64,000 nt of DNA from Alkaliflexus imshenetskii DSM 15055 (lineage in GTDB: Bacteria; Bacteroidota; Bacteroidia; Bacteroidales; Marinilabiliaceae): positions 2,304,820 through 2,368,819 of the forward strand of contig NZ_KI912105.1 of the NCBI RefSeq assembly GCF_000517065.1, written 5' to 3'. Shown here piece by piece: positions 9,732-18,207 of this stretch. Position 1 is the stretch's first letter, and the number at the start of each line of letters is the position of its first letter. The position numbers and the translations under genes were made by a program. Below the pieces are notes generated by a model that was given only the letters and a program-made list of their open reading frames with translations, was not told the DNA's origin and ran no database searches.

Positions 9732-11690
9732 ATGATTGATCAGGCCACCGTTGACCGCATTATGGAGACTGCCCAGGGGCAAATCACAGATGTGATTTCC
9801 GAGTTTGTCCATCTCAAAAAGAGGGGGATAAACTACATTGGTAATTGTCCTTTTCATAATGAGAAAACGCCATCGTTCATCGTTTCGCCTCATAAGGGAA
9901 TTTACAAGTGCTTTGGATGTGGTAAGGGTGGCAACGCCGTGAATTTTCTTATGGATCATGAGCAGGTGTCGTTCGTGGAGGCTATTCGTACTTTAGGGCG
10001 TAAATTTCATATCCACATTGAGGAGAAGGAGCGCACGCCCGAAGAGTTGGTGCAGCAAAATGAACGCGAAAGTATGTTGGTCGTTACCGATTATGCGTCA
10101 AGGTTTTTTGCTAAAACACTTTTCGAAACGGATGAGGGCCAGTCTGTTGGACTAGGATATTTTCGTCAGCGTGGTTTTCGTGATGACATCATCCGTAAAT
10201 TTCAATTGGGGTATTCGCCCGACAACCGCGATGCCTTTACTCGTGAGGCTCAAATTAATGGTTATAAGATAGATTTTCTGGAGAAGACGGGGCTCACCGT
10301 GGTGCGCGACGATTACAAAGCCGACAGATTCAGGGGAAGGGTTATCTTTCCCATACACAGCTTGTCGGGGCGTATCATTGCTTTTGGAGGCCGCATTCTA
10401 AAAACCGACGCCAAAACGGCGAAGTATCTCAACTCCCCTGAGTCGGAGATTTACCACAAAAGCAAAATTCTCTACGGCATTTATCAAGCCCGGCAGGAGA
10501 TGGTACGCCAGGATCGTACCTACCTGGTCGAAGGTTACACCGATGTGCTTTCGTTTCATCAGGCCGGCATCTCCAATGTGGTGGCTTCATCGGGCACAGC
10601 GCTTACCGTGGATCAGATAAGGCTCATGGCCCGTTTTTCTCCCAACATCACGATTATTTACGATGGCGACCAGGCGGGTATAAAGGCTTCATTGCGCGGA
10701 ATTGACCTCGTGTTGGAGGAGGGGATGAACGTAAAAGTACTGTTACTGCCCGATGGGGAGGATCCCGACTCGTTTGCTAAGAAATTGGGCGGAGATAAGT
10801 TACTCGAGTATATTGCTGCCAACGAAACCGACTTTATAAAGTTTAAAACTTCGCTGCTGCTCGAAGAGAGTAAAAACGACCCCATAAAACGCGCCCAGCT
10901 TATTCAGGATATAGTGCGAACCATTTCCGTTATTCCGGATGGGATTGTGCGTTCAGTTTATGTGCGTGAGTGCAGCTCGCTCATGAAGGTGGAAGAGCCG
11001 GCTCTCTATCTTGAAATGGGCAAGTTTATAAAGAAAAAACAGGAGCGCGATGCCGGGCGTACTTTCCTTCAAAACAGGGAAACGCCTGCTCTGGTTCAAA
11101 CCCCTGAGATGCCTTTGCCTATTCTCACTCAACCGGCGAATCCACTCGATAGGGAAGAGCGTGAAGTGTTACGCTTTCTCCTGAAATATGGCGACTATCC
11201 GCTTGGCGAGGTTGAAGTTGGTGTAGATAAAGTTTTGATGAGCGCCGGCGAATATATCGTACACGAGATGCGACAAGATGAACTGGAGAGCCAAAATCCG
11301 CTTTACAATCGTATGCTCTCGCTTTATGAAGAGCAGATGAAAACTCCGGCATTCAAAGCGCAACGTTTTTTTGTGAGTCATCCCGACCCCGAAATCAGCC
11401 AGTTGGCGTCGAATTTAATTGCCCGCGAGTACATTCTAAGCAAAATTCATAACCGCTATGGAGGTGTTCGTAAGGATGAGGAGATGCTCGAAACGTTGGT
11501 GCCTCGCGTAGTTACTGAGTTAAAATGGAAACTGGTGAAGCTGCGTATGGAACAGATACGTGTACAACTCAAAGAGGCTGAAGAGCAAAAAGACAACGAC
11601 AAAGTGATTTCTCTTATCCGCGAGATGACAGCCCTTCAGAACGTATTCAGAATTATCTCTCAGAAGCAGGGCGAGAGAACAATTATATAG
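9732..11690 (+). CDS. dnaG: DNA primase
   Basis: Makes the RNA primers for DNA replication. The 652-residue protein has the CHC2 zinc ribbon (Cys39, His42, Cys60, Cys63 in CPFH and YKCFGCGKGGN), the primase core with GYSPDNRDAF, and the TOPRIM domain with its catalytic glutamate in LVEGYTDV near residue 267 and the metal-binding aspartates in YDGDQAG near 310. The C-terminal 150 or so residues form the helical DnaB-interaction region. The length is usual. It is a single gene preceded by its own -7 element; the usual partners rpsU and rpoD are not adjacent, which is normal for Bacteroidota. Confidence 0.97.
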   Translation: MIDQATVDRIMETAQGQITDVISEFVHLKKRGINYIGNCPFHNEKTPSFIVSPHKGIYKCFGCGKGGNAVNFLMDHEQVSFVEAIRTLGRKFHIHIEEKERTPEELVQQNERESMLVVTDYASRFFAKTLFETDEGQSVGLGYFRQRGFRDDIIRKFQLGYSPDNRDAFTREAQINGYKIDFLEKTGLTVVRDDYKADRFRGRVIFPIHSLSGRIIAFGGRILKTDAKTAKYLNSPESEIYHKSKILYGIYQARQEMVRQDRTYLVEGYTDVLSFHQAGISNVVASSGTALTVDQIRLMARFSPNITIIYDGDQAGIKASLRGIDLVLEEGMNVKVLLLPDGEDPDSFAKKLGGDKLLEYIAANETDFIKFKTSLLLEESKNDPIKRAQLIQDIVRTISVIPDGIVRSVYVRECSSLMKVEEPALYLEMGKFIKKKQERDAGRTFLQNRETPALVQTPEMPLPILTQPANPLDREEREVLRFLLKYGDYPLGEVEVGVDKVLMSAGEYIVHEMRQDELESQNPLYNRMLSLYEEQMKTPAFKAQRFFVSHPDPEISQLASNLIAREYILSKIHNRYGGVRKDEEMLETLVPRVVTELKWKLVKLRMEQIRVQLKEAEEQKDNDKVISLIREMTALQNVFRIISQKQGERTII

Positions 11691-11712
11691 ATTTAGCAAA
11701 ACAGAATTTAAA

Positions 11713-12210
11713 ATGAAGACAGTTTTTCATAACGATCAGACCATTATTGAGGATGTCATTAAACGGGCCGACGTCTGTTTTGTGGGCGTTGTAACACCTG
11801 AGAACACACCTTATGTGGTACCTATGAATTTTGGATATCTCAACGGCACAATCTATCTGCACAGTGCGCCCACGGGCCGCATAATCGATTGTTTGGATCA
11901 GAATGCCAATATTTGCGTAACTTTCAGCATCGACCACGAACTGGCGTTTCAACATCCCGAAGTGGCATGCAGTTACCGTATGAAATCCAAAAGCGTCGTG
12001 GCTTTTGGCAAAGTGCATTTTGTGGAGGAGATGGAAGCAAAACGTGAAGCGCTTAACATCATTATGCGTCAATATTCCGATAAGGAGTTTCAGTATAGTG
12101 ATCCGGCCGTACGCAACGTAAAAATTTGGGTGGTGCCTGTTGAAGAGATACGTTGCAAAGAGTTTGGTGCGCCTCACGATAAATATAAAAAACCAACGGA
12201 TAAGGTGTAA
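11713..12210 (+). CDS. Pyridoxamine 5'-phosphate oxidase-fold flavoprotein, NimA-like
   Basis: A 165-residue protein of the FMN-binding split-barrel (PPOX) fold. The segment ADVCFVGVVTPENTPYVVPM, then YLNGTIYLHSAPTGRIIDCL and ICVTFSIDHEL, matches the group often annotated as pyridoxamine 5'-phosphate oxidase family or 5-nitroimidazole reductase (Nim) related. Such proteins reduce or bind small molecules with flavin; the natural substrate is unknown. It begins 22 bases after dnaG and may be transcribed with it. The assignment to the fold is good; resistance or vitamin B6 functions should not be assumed. Confidence 0.85.
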   Translation: MKTVFHNDQTIIEDVIKRADVCFVGVVTPENTPYVVPMNFGYLNGTIYLHSAPTGRIIDCLDQNANICVTFSIDHELAFQHPEVACSYRMKSKSVVAFGKVHFVEEMEAKREALNIIMRQYSDKEFQYSDPAVRNVKIWVVPVEEIRCKEFGAPHDKYKKPTDKV

Positions 12211-12248
12211 TCCTTTCTCATATTTTCCTGATTTTAGTCTGAACACTT

Positions 12249-12256
12249 AAGGAGGT
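12249..12256 (+). promoter_or_regulatory. Strong Shine-Dalgarno sequence before the SpmAB-like gene
   Basis: AAGGAGGT ends four bases before the ATG at 12261. Near-perfect complementarity to the 16S tail is unusual beside neighbours that mostly have none, and it fixes the start at 12261. Confidence 0.7.
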
Positions 12257-12260
12257 ACGT

Positions 12261-13493
12261 ATGGCTTTAAATTATATCTGGATAGCATTTTTTGTTATCG
12301 CCTTTGTGGTGGCGTTGTTGCGCCTCATTTTTTTTCAGGATATGGAGGTGTTTTCCGAACTGGTGAACGCCACTTTTGAATATGCACGTACCGGATTTAA
12401 TATATCGCTCGGGTTAACCGGCGTACTCACGCTTTGGCTGGGTTTCATGAAAATTGCTGAGCAGGGTGGCATGGTGAGTATTATGTCACGCCTCATAGGG
12501 CCATTCTTCAGTCGTCTCTTTCCATCACTCCCTAAAAATCACCCTGCTTATGGTTCTATGATGATGAATCTGGCGGCGAATATGCTGGGACTCGACAATG
12601 CCGCTACACCAATGGGCCTGAAGGCCATGAAGGAGATGCAGACGGTGAACCCGTCAAAGGATACGGCTTCGGATGCACAAATTATGTTTATGGTGCTCAA
12701 TACGTCAGGATTAACCATCATACCCATTTCCATAATGGTTTATAGAGCCGAAATGGGAGCCGCCAACCCGGCAGATATTTTTTTGCCAATTCTGCTGGCC
12801 ACTTTTTTCTCTACCATGGCTGGTGTCATCTCGGTCTCCATTGTGCAACGCATACGTTTACTCGATCCTGTGATTATGGCCTATCTGGGCGGCATGACGC
12901 TGATGGTGGGCGGCATGATGTGGGGACTTTCCCAACTGGATCGTGACCAAATGCGCGTGGTCTCTCTGCTGCTGGCCAATCTCATACTTTTCTCCTTTAT
13001 CATTCTTTTTATTGTTCGTGCTGTGCTTCGTAAAGTGAATGTGTACGAGGCATTTATCGAAGGAGGTAAGGAAGGCTTTTTCATCGCTGTGAAAATTATC
13101 CCATACCTCATTGCCATACTTGTGGGCATTGGCGTGTTCCGTGCTTCCGGTGCCATGGATGTTATTATCGATGGGGTGAGGCTGTTTATTGCCTGGTTGG
13201 GCTATGACACAGAGTTTGTGGGTGCTTTGCCAACGGCACTCATGAAGCCTCTGAGTGGAAGTGGCGCACGCGGTATGATGATAGATGCCATGAATAGCTA
13301 TGGTGCCGACTCGTTTGTTGGCAGACTGGCTTCAACGGTGCAGGGTGCTACAGATACCACATTTTATATTATTGCCGTCTATTTTGGTTCTGTAGGCATT
13401 CGCAGAACCCGCCACGCCCTTACTTGTGGGCTTATTGCCGATTTTGCCGGAATCGTTGCCGCCATATTTATTGCTTACATGTTTTTCGGATAG
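12261..13493 (+). CDS. Fused SpmA/SpmB-type membrane protein with two nucleoside-recognition (Gate) domains
   Basis: A 410-residue polytopic membrane protein. The first half carries GLTGVLTLWLGFMKIAEQGG and MMMNLAANMLGLDNAATPMG, characteristic of spore maturation protein A; the second half carries IKIIPYLIAILVGIGVFRASGAMD-like sequence, LPTALMKPLSGSGARGMM and QGATDTTFYIIAVYFG, characteristic of spore maturation protein B. In endospore formers these are two proteins; here they are one chain, which is the common state in non-sporulating Bacteroidota. The Gate family is related to nucleoside transporters, so it may be a transporter, but its substrate is unknown. A strong Shine-Dalgarno site precedes it. 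Confidence 0.9.
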   Translation: MALNYIWIAFFVIAFVVALLRLIFFQDMEVFSELVNATFEYARTGFNISLGLTGVLTLWLGFMKIAEQGGMVSIMSRLIGPFFSRLFPSLPKNHPAYGSMMMNLAANMLGLDNAATPMGLKAMKEMQTVNPSKDTASDAQIMFMVLNTSGLTIIPISIMVYRAEMGAANPADIFLPILLATFFSTMAGVISVSIVQRIRLLDPVIMAYLGGMTLMVGGMMWGLSQLDRDQMRVVSLLLANLILFSFIILFIVRAVLRKVNVYEAFIEGGKEGFFIAVKIIPYLIAILVGIGVFRASGAMDVIIDGVRLFIAWLGYDTEFVGALPTALMKPLSGSGARGMMIDAMNSYGADSFVGRLASTVQGATDTTFYIIAVYFGSVGIRRTRHALTCGLIADFAGIVAAIFIAYMFFG

Positions 13494-13724
13494 GGAATTA
13501 CTTTTTCCAACCTTTACTTTTTCCCGTTTTTGTGCTAACTTTTAGGTTGCATGAATTCGGATGTGAACATTGATTTAATTTCAAGGATTTTACATCAGTT
13601 GCATCTGAAGTAATCAATAGAGTATATTGATGTTGCGGAGTTTCATTTTACCTCCTCTTTCATTCCGCAGTTTAATTGGAAAGTTTAAAGTTGGGCATCA
13701 ATATTTATTTTAAATACTAAAGTT

Positions 13725-13964
13725 ATGGATAGTGACATTAAAAACGGAAAAACCGGCCCATGGCATGTGGGATGGGGATGGCTGATTGCCTTGCCTTTGC
13801 TGGCAGTTCTAGGTGCCGCATCGGCCCGAAAAGTAAAACAAGTACTTCATGAGTCTGAAACCGACGGATATAAAACGGCTCACGATATATTGCGAGAGCG
13901 ATATGCAAAAGGCGAGCTAGACCGTGAAGAGTACCTTGAAAAACTGAACGACATTTCGCTCTAA
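13725..13964 (+). CDS. Small membrane protein with a C-terminal SHOCT domain
   Basis: A 79-residue protein: a short charged start, one hydrophobic segment (WGWLIALPLLAVLGAAS, about residues 17-33), and a C-terminal SHOCT motif with AHDILRERYAKGELDREEYL near residues 52-71. SHOCT is a short oligomerisation helix pair found at the ends of many unrelated bacterial proteins. The specific role is unknown. The gene is convergent with the AraC regulator, with 15 bases between their stops. Confidence 0.8.
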   Translation: MDSDIKNGKTGPWHVGWGWLIALPLLAVLGAASARKVKQVLHESETDGYKTAHDILRERYAKGELDREEYLEKLNDISL

Positions 13965-13979
13965 ATACTTTGGGGCGTA

Positions 13980-14858
13980 TTAAAATACATTTTTCACCCC
14001 ATTGAAGTTTAGTCTGAATTCTGATGGCGTGCAATCCTGCTTCTTTTTAAAGGTGCGGTTAAAGTTTGATATGTTGTTAAAGCCACATTCATAGCATATC
14101 TCAGAAACGCTCTTACCTGTTTCTATAAGCATGCGCGTAGCGTATCCCAAACGTATCTCGTTAACAAACTCCACAAACGACTTGCCGGTACGTTGTTTTA
14201 TCAAACGACTAAATGAGACAACCGACATATTTAGTAAGTCAGCGGCCTCTTCCAACATAATTTTTTTGTTGAAGTTGGCGCGTATGTAGTTGTATATTTT
14301 TTCGATACGTTCGCTGTTGTGGAAGTCGTTGTTTCGTTGAAATGAAATATTGGTAAGCAATCGTTGGCCTCTCGAAATGGATAAGTCATATAGCAGCGAT
14401 TGAAATTCCAGAAACGAATCAAATCCCCTTTTGCGACTTATGGATTCCAGTCTGCCATAGGCCATTTTTGCTGTGTCATGCGAGAATAGAATCCCTCTGT
14501 TGGCATTGGTGAGCATGTCGCGAACGGGCTTCAGCAGGTTCTTTTCCAAAATAGGGCCATCAAAGATGTCCCTTGGAAACTGAAGCGTAATTTCATGCAG
14601 CAACGATCTGCCGTCATTTTTATAGTTTTCCCAACCATGATAAAGATTTGGCCCTACCATCACCAGTTCCAATTCTTTTATCTCCTCAAAATGATCGCCT
14701 ACCACACGCCTTGCTCCTTGGGCATTTGATATGAAGTTAATTTCATACTCGGGATGAAAATGAATGGGATAGGTGAAGAGGCCGCGCTGCCTGTCGAAAA
14801 TCAGGAAGCAGTCATCGTCCTTTAGTGGCGTAATTTCCCGGTGGATGGATTCTTTCAT
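13980..14858 (-). CDS. AraC family transcriptional regulator
   Basis: A 292-residue regulator. The N-terminal part is a cupin-like sensor (YPIHFHPEYEINFI near residues 30-43, RRVVGDHF), the form used to bind small effectors such as sugars. The C-terminal 100 residues are the double helix-turn-helix of the AraC family: MLEEAADLLNMSVVSFSRLI followed by GKSVSEICYECGFNNISNFN and RTFKKKQDCTPSEFR. Both helices look intact. Members with this layout often control carbohydrate uptake or degradation, but no such genes are next to it, so the target cannot be inferred. Expected location is the cytoplasm. Confidence 0.93.
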   Translation of the reverse strand: MKESIHREITPLKDDDCFLIFDRQRGLFTYPIHFHPEYEINFISNAQGARRVVGDHFEEIKELELVMVGPNLYHGWENYKNDGRSLLHEITLQFPRDIFDGPILEKNLLKPVRDMLTNANRGILFSHDTAKMAYGRLESISRKRGFDSFLEFQSLLYDLSISRGQRLLTNISFQRNNDFHNSERIEKIYNYIRANFNKKIMLEEAADLLNMSVVSFSRLIKQRTGKSFVEFVNEIRLGYATRMLIETGKSVSEICYECGFNNISNFNRTFKKKQDCTPSEFRLNFNGVKNVF

Positions 14859-15308
14859 GATTGGTTTGATTTATTGTTGAGCATTTTAGCTATGCTTGAA
14901 TGGCTGTTAACATAAATTGAGGCAAATTTAATAATTTTTAGATATGATAATATAAGGTTGTGAGCGTATTTTACCAACAGGTTAGTCAAATGTTTTTTTT
15001 GATTGTAAATATTTCTGTTTTTATGAATGAGCCAAATAATCGAATGTTTGATGTTATTTGGGATAATCCTTGGATGCATCTGAGGAATAGTTGAAGATAT
15101 TTTGCGTAATCAATTGTTGTTTATGTGTTATTGAGTTGATAGAATAGTATTTGTCGGTTGCAGATTGACATTGGTGCTTTTGGTTATCTTTGGAGATGTT
15201 CTTTAGCACTATTGGCAGATGCATTCTCATTGGGTAAATTAACACCGGTGAGCCATCTTGTTGTTTTTGCAGAAAAATCTATCAGTCGCATGTTTTACTT
15301 CGAGTTTT
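14859..15308. other. AT-rich intergenic region between the AraC gene and a methyltransferase
   Basis: About 450 bases, strongly AT-rich. It contains TAAATTTG on the minus strand (14930-14923), a possible -7 element for the AraC gene without a clear -33 partner. No gene or repeat was recognised. Confidence 0.45.
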
Positions 15309-15935
15309 ATGACAAATCCCTGGCTCAATATTCCCTTTAGCGATTACGAGAATCACATGTCTGAGGTTGGACAGACTTTAATCCTTAACAATCTCATCAG
15401 GGATGCTCTGCAGGATTATAAGCCTGCCTGTTTTGTGCTGGTAGGATGCACCACCGGAAATGGACTTGAACATGTGAATAACGAAATTACCACAACAGTT
15501 TATGCCATTGATATCAATCGGGAGTATTTGGATGAGCTGAACACCCGTTTTTCAGGTACTATTTCTGATTTGCGGCTCGTATGTCAAAGCATAGAATCTT
15601 TAAGCTTAATGGCTGTGAATGCCGATCTGGTGTTGTGCGCATTGGTTTTGGAGTACGTTAACCCTGAAAACGCCCTGAAAGCGATGTTTAATATGCTTTC
15701 AGTTAAGGGAAAGCTAGCGCTGATTGTTCAAAGAAGTAACGGAAGTAGTTTCGTCACAAAAACAAAATACCATTCTCTGGAGCGTCTTTCATCAATAGCT
15801 GCTGAAGTGGATGAAGCGTCATTGGTGAAACTATGTCACCAGCAAGGATATGAAATAATTGAATCCCGTGTGATTCATATCAATGCATTAAAGTCTTTTG
15901 TTTATCTCGTTTTTGAAAATGTAAAAATCAGGTAA
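15309..15935 (+). CDS. Class I SAM-dependent methyltransferase-like protein
   Basis: A 209-residue protein read from the ATG at 15309; a longer frame from a TTG at 15258 is possible but its extra residues do not look like part of the fold. The Rossmann pattern is clear: FVLVGCTTGNGLEHV (SAM-binding loop), VYAIDINREYLDEL (strand 2 acidic residue), and ADLVLCALVLEYVNPENAL (strand 4). This is the typical order of a class I methyltransferase. The first loop reads GCTTGNG, close to the usual GxGxG. The substrate is unknown. It stands between an AT-rich gap and a heptamer repeat and is followed by an acetyltransferase, with no obvious functional link. Confidence 0.78.
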   Translation: MTNPWLNIPFSDYENHMSEVGQTLILNNLIRDALQDYKPACFVLVGCTTGNGLEHVNNEITTTVYAIDINREYLDELNTRFSGTISDLRLVCQSIESLSLMAVNADLVLCALVLEYVNPENALKAMFNMLSVKGKLALIVQRSNGSSFVTKTKYHSLERLSSIAAEVDEASLVKLCHQQGYEIIESRVIHINALKSFVYLVFENVKIR

Positions 15936-15988
15936 TTGTCATAGCAATACAACTCGTATGAAGCCCTTATCATTTTAACCCCTATCCC

Positions 15989-16023
15989 TCAACTATCAAC
16001 TATCAACTATCAACCCTCAACTC
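15989..16023. repeat. Short tandem heptamer repeat, unit TCAACTA
   Basis: Three exact head-to-tail copies of TCAACTA (15989-16009) followed by two diverged copies (TCAACCC and TCAACTC). It lies 9 bases before the acetyltransferase start codon, in its untranslated leader. Simple heptamer arrays are known to change length by slippage. Confidence 0.85.
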
Positions 16024-16031
16024 TAAAACTT

Positions 16032-16493
16032 ATGCGTATAATTTCTGTCAGAGAGCAGCCTGAATATAAGGATGTTTTCATAAAGTATTTTCAATCCAAA
16101 TGGGCCAGCGAAAACAGTTTAATGGTGTATGATGATTGTATCACACACTGCATTTCTTCTCCAAGTCCATTGCCTCAATGGTATCTTTTAATGAGTGGCG
16201 GTGACACCATCGGGTGTGCCGGATTGGTTACCAATGATTTCATAAGCCGGATGGATTTATATCCCTGGGTAGTGGCACTCTATATTGAGCCGGCTCATCG
16301 TGGCAATCACTATGGAGCACTATTGCTAAATAAGGCCCGCGAAGATGCTCGTTTGGGCGGATTTTCCCATCTTTATCTGTGCACCGACCATGTGGGTTTC
16401 TACGAGAAGTATGGCTTCTCCTATATCGGTACAGGGTATCACCCCTGGGGCGAATCATCCAGAATATACCAGACTTCTCTGGCAGAAAAATAG
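16032..16493 (+). CDS. GNAT family N-acetyltransferase
   Basis: A 153-residue acetyl-CoA-dependent acetyltransferase. The region [27 protein letters not shown] contains the GNAT acetyl-CoA pyrophosphate loop (R-x-x-x-x-G/A form, here RGNHYGA near residues 92-98). The following [20 protein letters not shown] is the typical C-terminal strand and helix with the YEKYGF signature. The acceptor substrate is unknown. The start ATG at 16032 follows a heptamer tandem repeat, which may influence its expression. Confidence 0.88.
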   Translation: MRIISVREQPEYKDVFIKYFQSKWASENSLMVYDDCITHCISSPSPLPQWYLLMSGGDTIGCAGLVTNDFISRMDLYPWVVALYIEPAHRGNHYGALLLNKAREDARLGGFSHLYLCTDHVGFYEKYGFSYIGTGYHPWGESSRIYQTSLAEK

Positions 16494-16547
16494 CTCATTA
16501 CCAGTTTAAATTTGAGTGGAAATCTTTTTAAATGAAATAAAAAGCAT

Positions 16548-16555
16548 TATCTTTG
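16548..16555 (+). promoter_or_regulatory. Candidate -7 element (TATCTTTG) for rpsP
   Basis: An exact TAnnTTTG match 42 bases upstream of the rpsP start. The -33 region is only T-rich (around 16523-16529), so the call rests on the -7 element and position. Confidence 0.5.
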
Positions 16556-16597
16556 CCGCGCTAAAATGTAGGTTGAATTAATTGAAATTGTTTTAAC

Positions 16598-17146
16598 ATG
16601 CCCGTAAAAATTAGATTAGCAAGACACGGACGCAAAAGGTATGCTTACTACCACATTGTGGTAGCTGACAGCAGGGCGCCACGAGATGGCAGGTACATTG
16701 AAAGGATTGGTTCTTACAATCCCAACACGAATCCTGCTACTATTAACCTTGATGTTGATAAAGCCTTAACATGGCTTTCAAATGGTGCTCAACCTACCGA
16801 TACAGCCCGTGCAATCCTCAGCTACAAAGGTGTTCTCATGAAGAAACACTTGCTTGAGGGTGTGAAAAAAGGTGCTTTTGACGAAGCTGAAGCTGATCGT
16901 CGTTTCGAGAAATGGAGCGAGGAGAAAGAAAGCAAGGTTCAAGCCAAGAAAGATCGTCTGGCTGGCGAAAAAGCTAAAACATCTCAGGAAAGACTTGCCG
17001 AAGAGGCTAAAGTAAATGCTGAGCGTGCTGCCAAAATCGCTAAGAAGAACTCTGAAATGGCTGCTGAAGCTGCAACTGCCTCTGCTGAAGAGGCTGCTGA
17101 TGAAGCTGCCGATGAAAGCGCTGCTGAAGAGCCACAGGCTGAATAA
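16598..17146 (+). CDS. rpsP: 30S ribosomal protein S16 with a long C-terminal extension
   Basis: Small-subunit ribosomal protein. The first 80 or so residues are the S16 core: [20 protein letters not shown], then [19 protein letters not shown]. The remaining 100 residues are a low-complexity, highly charged tail rich in Lys, Ala and Glu, ending in Ala/Glu repeats. Bacterial S16 is often only 80-90 residues; the extended form is common in Bacteroidota. The tail probably forms helix or is disordered on the ribosome surface. It is followed by an intrinsic terminator and then rimM; in Escherichia coli the two are cotranscribed with trmD and rplS, which are not here. Confidence 0.97.
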   Translation: MPVKIRLARHGRKRYAYYHIVVADSRAPRDGRYIERIGSYNPNTNPATINLDVDKALTWLSNGAQPTDTARAILSYKGVLMKKHLLEGVKKGAFDEAEADRRFEKWSEEKESKVQAKKDRLAGEKAKTSQERLAEEAKVNAERAAKIAKKNSEMAAEAATASAEEAADEAADESAAEEPQAE

Positions 17147-17180
17147 TTACAGTCAGAAACGCTTCAATCAAAAAATAGAG

Positions 17181-17209
17181 CCCGCTTGTTTGTTCAGGCG
17201 GGTTTTTTT
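17181..17209 (+). terminator. Intrinsic terminator between rpsP and rimM
   Basis: An 8-base-pair GC-rich stem with one G-T pair (17181-17188 with 17195-17202), a 6-base loop and a run of seven T (17203-17209). The rimM ATG is only 17 bases further on, so rimM transcripts must come from read-through or from a promoter inside this region. Confidence 0.8.
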
Positions 17210-17226
17210 GTACTTTTACTTTAGTT

Positions 17227-17760
17227 ATGATAACAAAAGCCAACTTGCTAAAAATAGGTTCATTTGCTAAACCTCACGGCGTGGCCGGTGAGATAGTGCT
17301 TCGTCTGTCGCCCGAATGGTCAGGATATGAGCCGGAACCAGATTTCATTTTTGTGGAACTGCAAGGTGGCCTGGTGCCCTTTGAAGTTACCTCTTTGCGC
17401 TTTAAAAATGAGATGGACTTGCTCGTTGGTATCGATATGGTTGACGCTGAGGAGATGGCACGGACGCTTCAGGGATGCGAGGTTTATATTGAACCAGATG
17501 CTCTGGGGCAATTGGCCGATGACGAATCCCCCGGACTAAATGCCCTTATCGGATTTCTTGTTACCGATATTAACCACGGCACACTGGGCAAGATAGTTGC
17601 TGTGCACGCCATTCACAACAACCCTTTGCTTGAGCTTGAATACAAAGGCAAAGAGGTTCTTATTCCTTTCAACGAAGATTTTATTGTGTCGATGGATGGT
17701 GAAAAGAATGAAATACAGCTTGATACGCCCGAAGGTCTCATCGATTTATTTCTGGAGTAA
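17227..17760 (+). CDS. rimM: Ribosome maturation factor RimM
   Basis: Assists maturation of the 16S rRNA head domain and binds S19. The 177-residue protein shows the N-terminal RimM barrel beginning KIGSFAKPHGVAGEIVLRL, and the C-terminal PRC-barrel with GLNALIGFLVTDINHGTLGK, PLLELEYKGKEVLIPF and the final TPEGLIDLFLE, all typical. It follows rpsP as in many bacteria, but trmD and rplS do not follow. Its 3' end overlaps the convergent thioesterase gene by 23 bases. Confidence 0.95.
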   Translation: MITKANLLKIGSFAKPHGVAGEIVLRLSPEWSGYEPEPDFIFVELQGGLVPFEVTSLRFKNEMDLLVGIDMVDAEEMARTLQGCEVYIEPDALGQLADDESPGLNALIGFLVTDINHGTLGKIVAVHAIHNNPLLELEYKGKEVLIPFNEDFIVSMDGEKNEIQLDTPEGLIDLFLE

Positions 17761-18187
17761 GTCGCCCGTCCTCCATCTGGTTAAATCTGTTTCGCCATTC
17801 ATCCGGAAGAACCATTCCGGATTCATCCGGTATATAAAAGCCCGCCATCACAGAGTCGCTGGACACAAGCGGGAACGCATCACCCATTTTTACAATCCAT
17901 TGTATCATGCGCAGGCTTTTATTTCCCAACTTATATACGCAGGTTAGTACTTCAATGGCGTCGTCTGGCATTATTTGCCTGTGAAAGTCTGTTTTGAACG
18001 ACACAATAACCAAATGTTGTCCGTCTTTACCTAAAAGGGTGCCAAGCGAGTCACGCAAATATCCTGAACGGCCAAGGTCAAAGTACTCCTGAGCCACGGC
18101 ATTGTTCACATGTCCCAAAGCATCCACATCGTTAAAGCGGATTTGCACCGGCGTAATGTGTTTAAAGTCCTCTATCTTAAACTCCAT
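17738..18187 (-). CDS. Hotdog-fold acyl-CoA thioesterase (4HBT family)
   Basis: A 149-residue single hotdog domain. The stretch QIRFNDVDALGHVNNAVAQEYF near residues 16-37 is the 4-hydroxybenzoyl-CoA thioesterase signature with the catalytic aspartate in the D-x-x-GHVNN motif. Such YbgC/FadM-like enzymes hydrolyse acyl-CoA or acyl-ACP thioesters; the chain specificity cannot be read here. It overlaps the 3' end of rimM on the opposite strand and lies 20 bases downstream of the tsaC-like gene on the same strand, with which it is probably cotranscribed. Confidence 0.88.
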   Translation of the reverse strand: MEFKIEDFKHITPVQIRFNDVDALGHVNNAVAQEYFDLGRSGYLRDSLGTLLGKDGQHLVIVSFKTDFHRQIMPDDAIEVLTCVYKLGNKSLRMIQWIVKMGDAFPLVSSDSVMAGFYIPDESGMVLPDEWRNRFNQMEDGRLTPEINR

Positions 18188-18207
18188 GGTTTGTAAATTG
18201 ATTCTGT

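Noticed and set aside
15989-16023. Possible CRISPR array
   Set aside because: The unit is seven bases without spacers; no cas genes are present. It is a simple tandem repeat.
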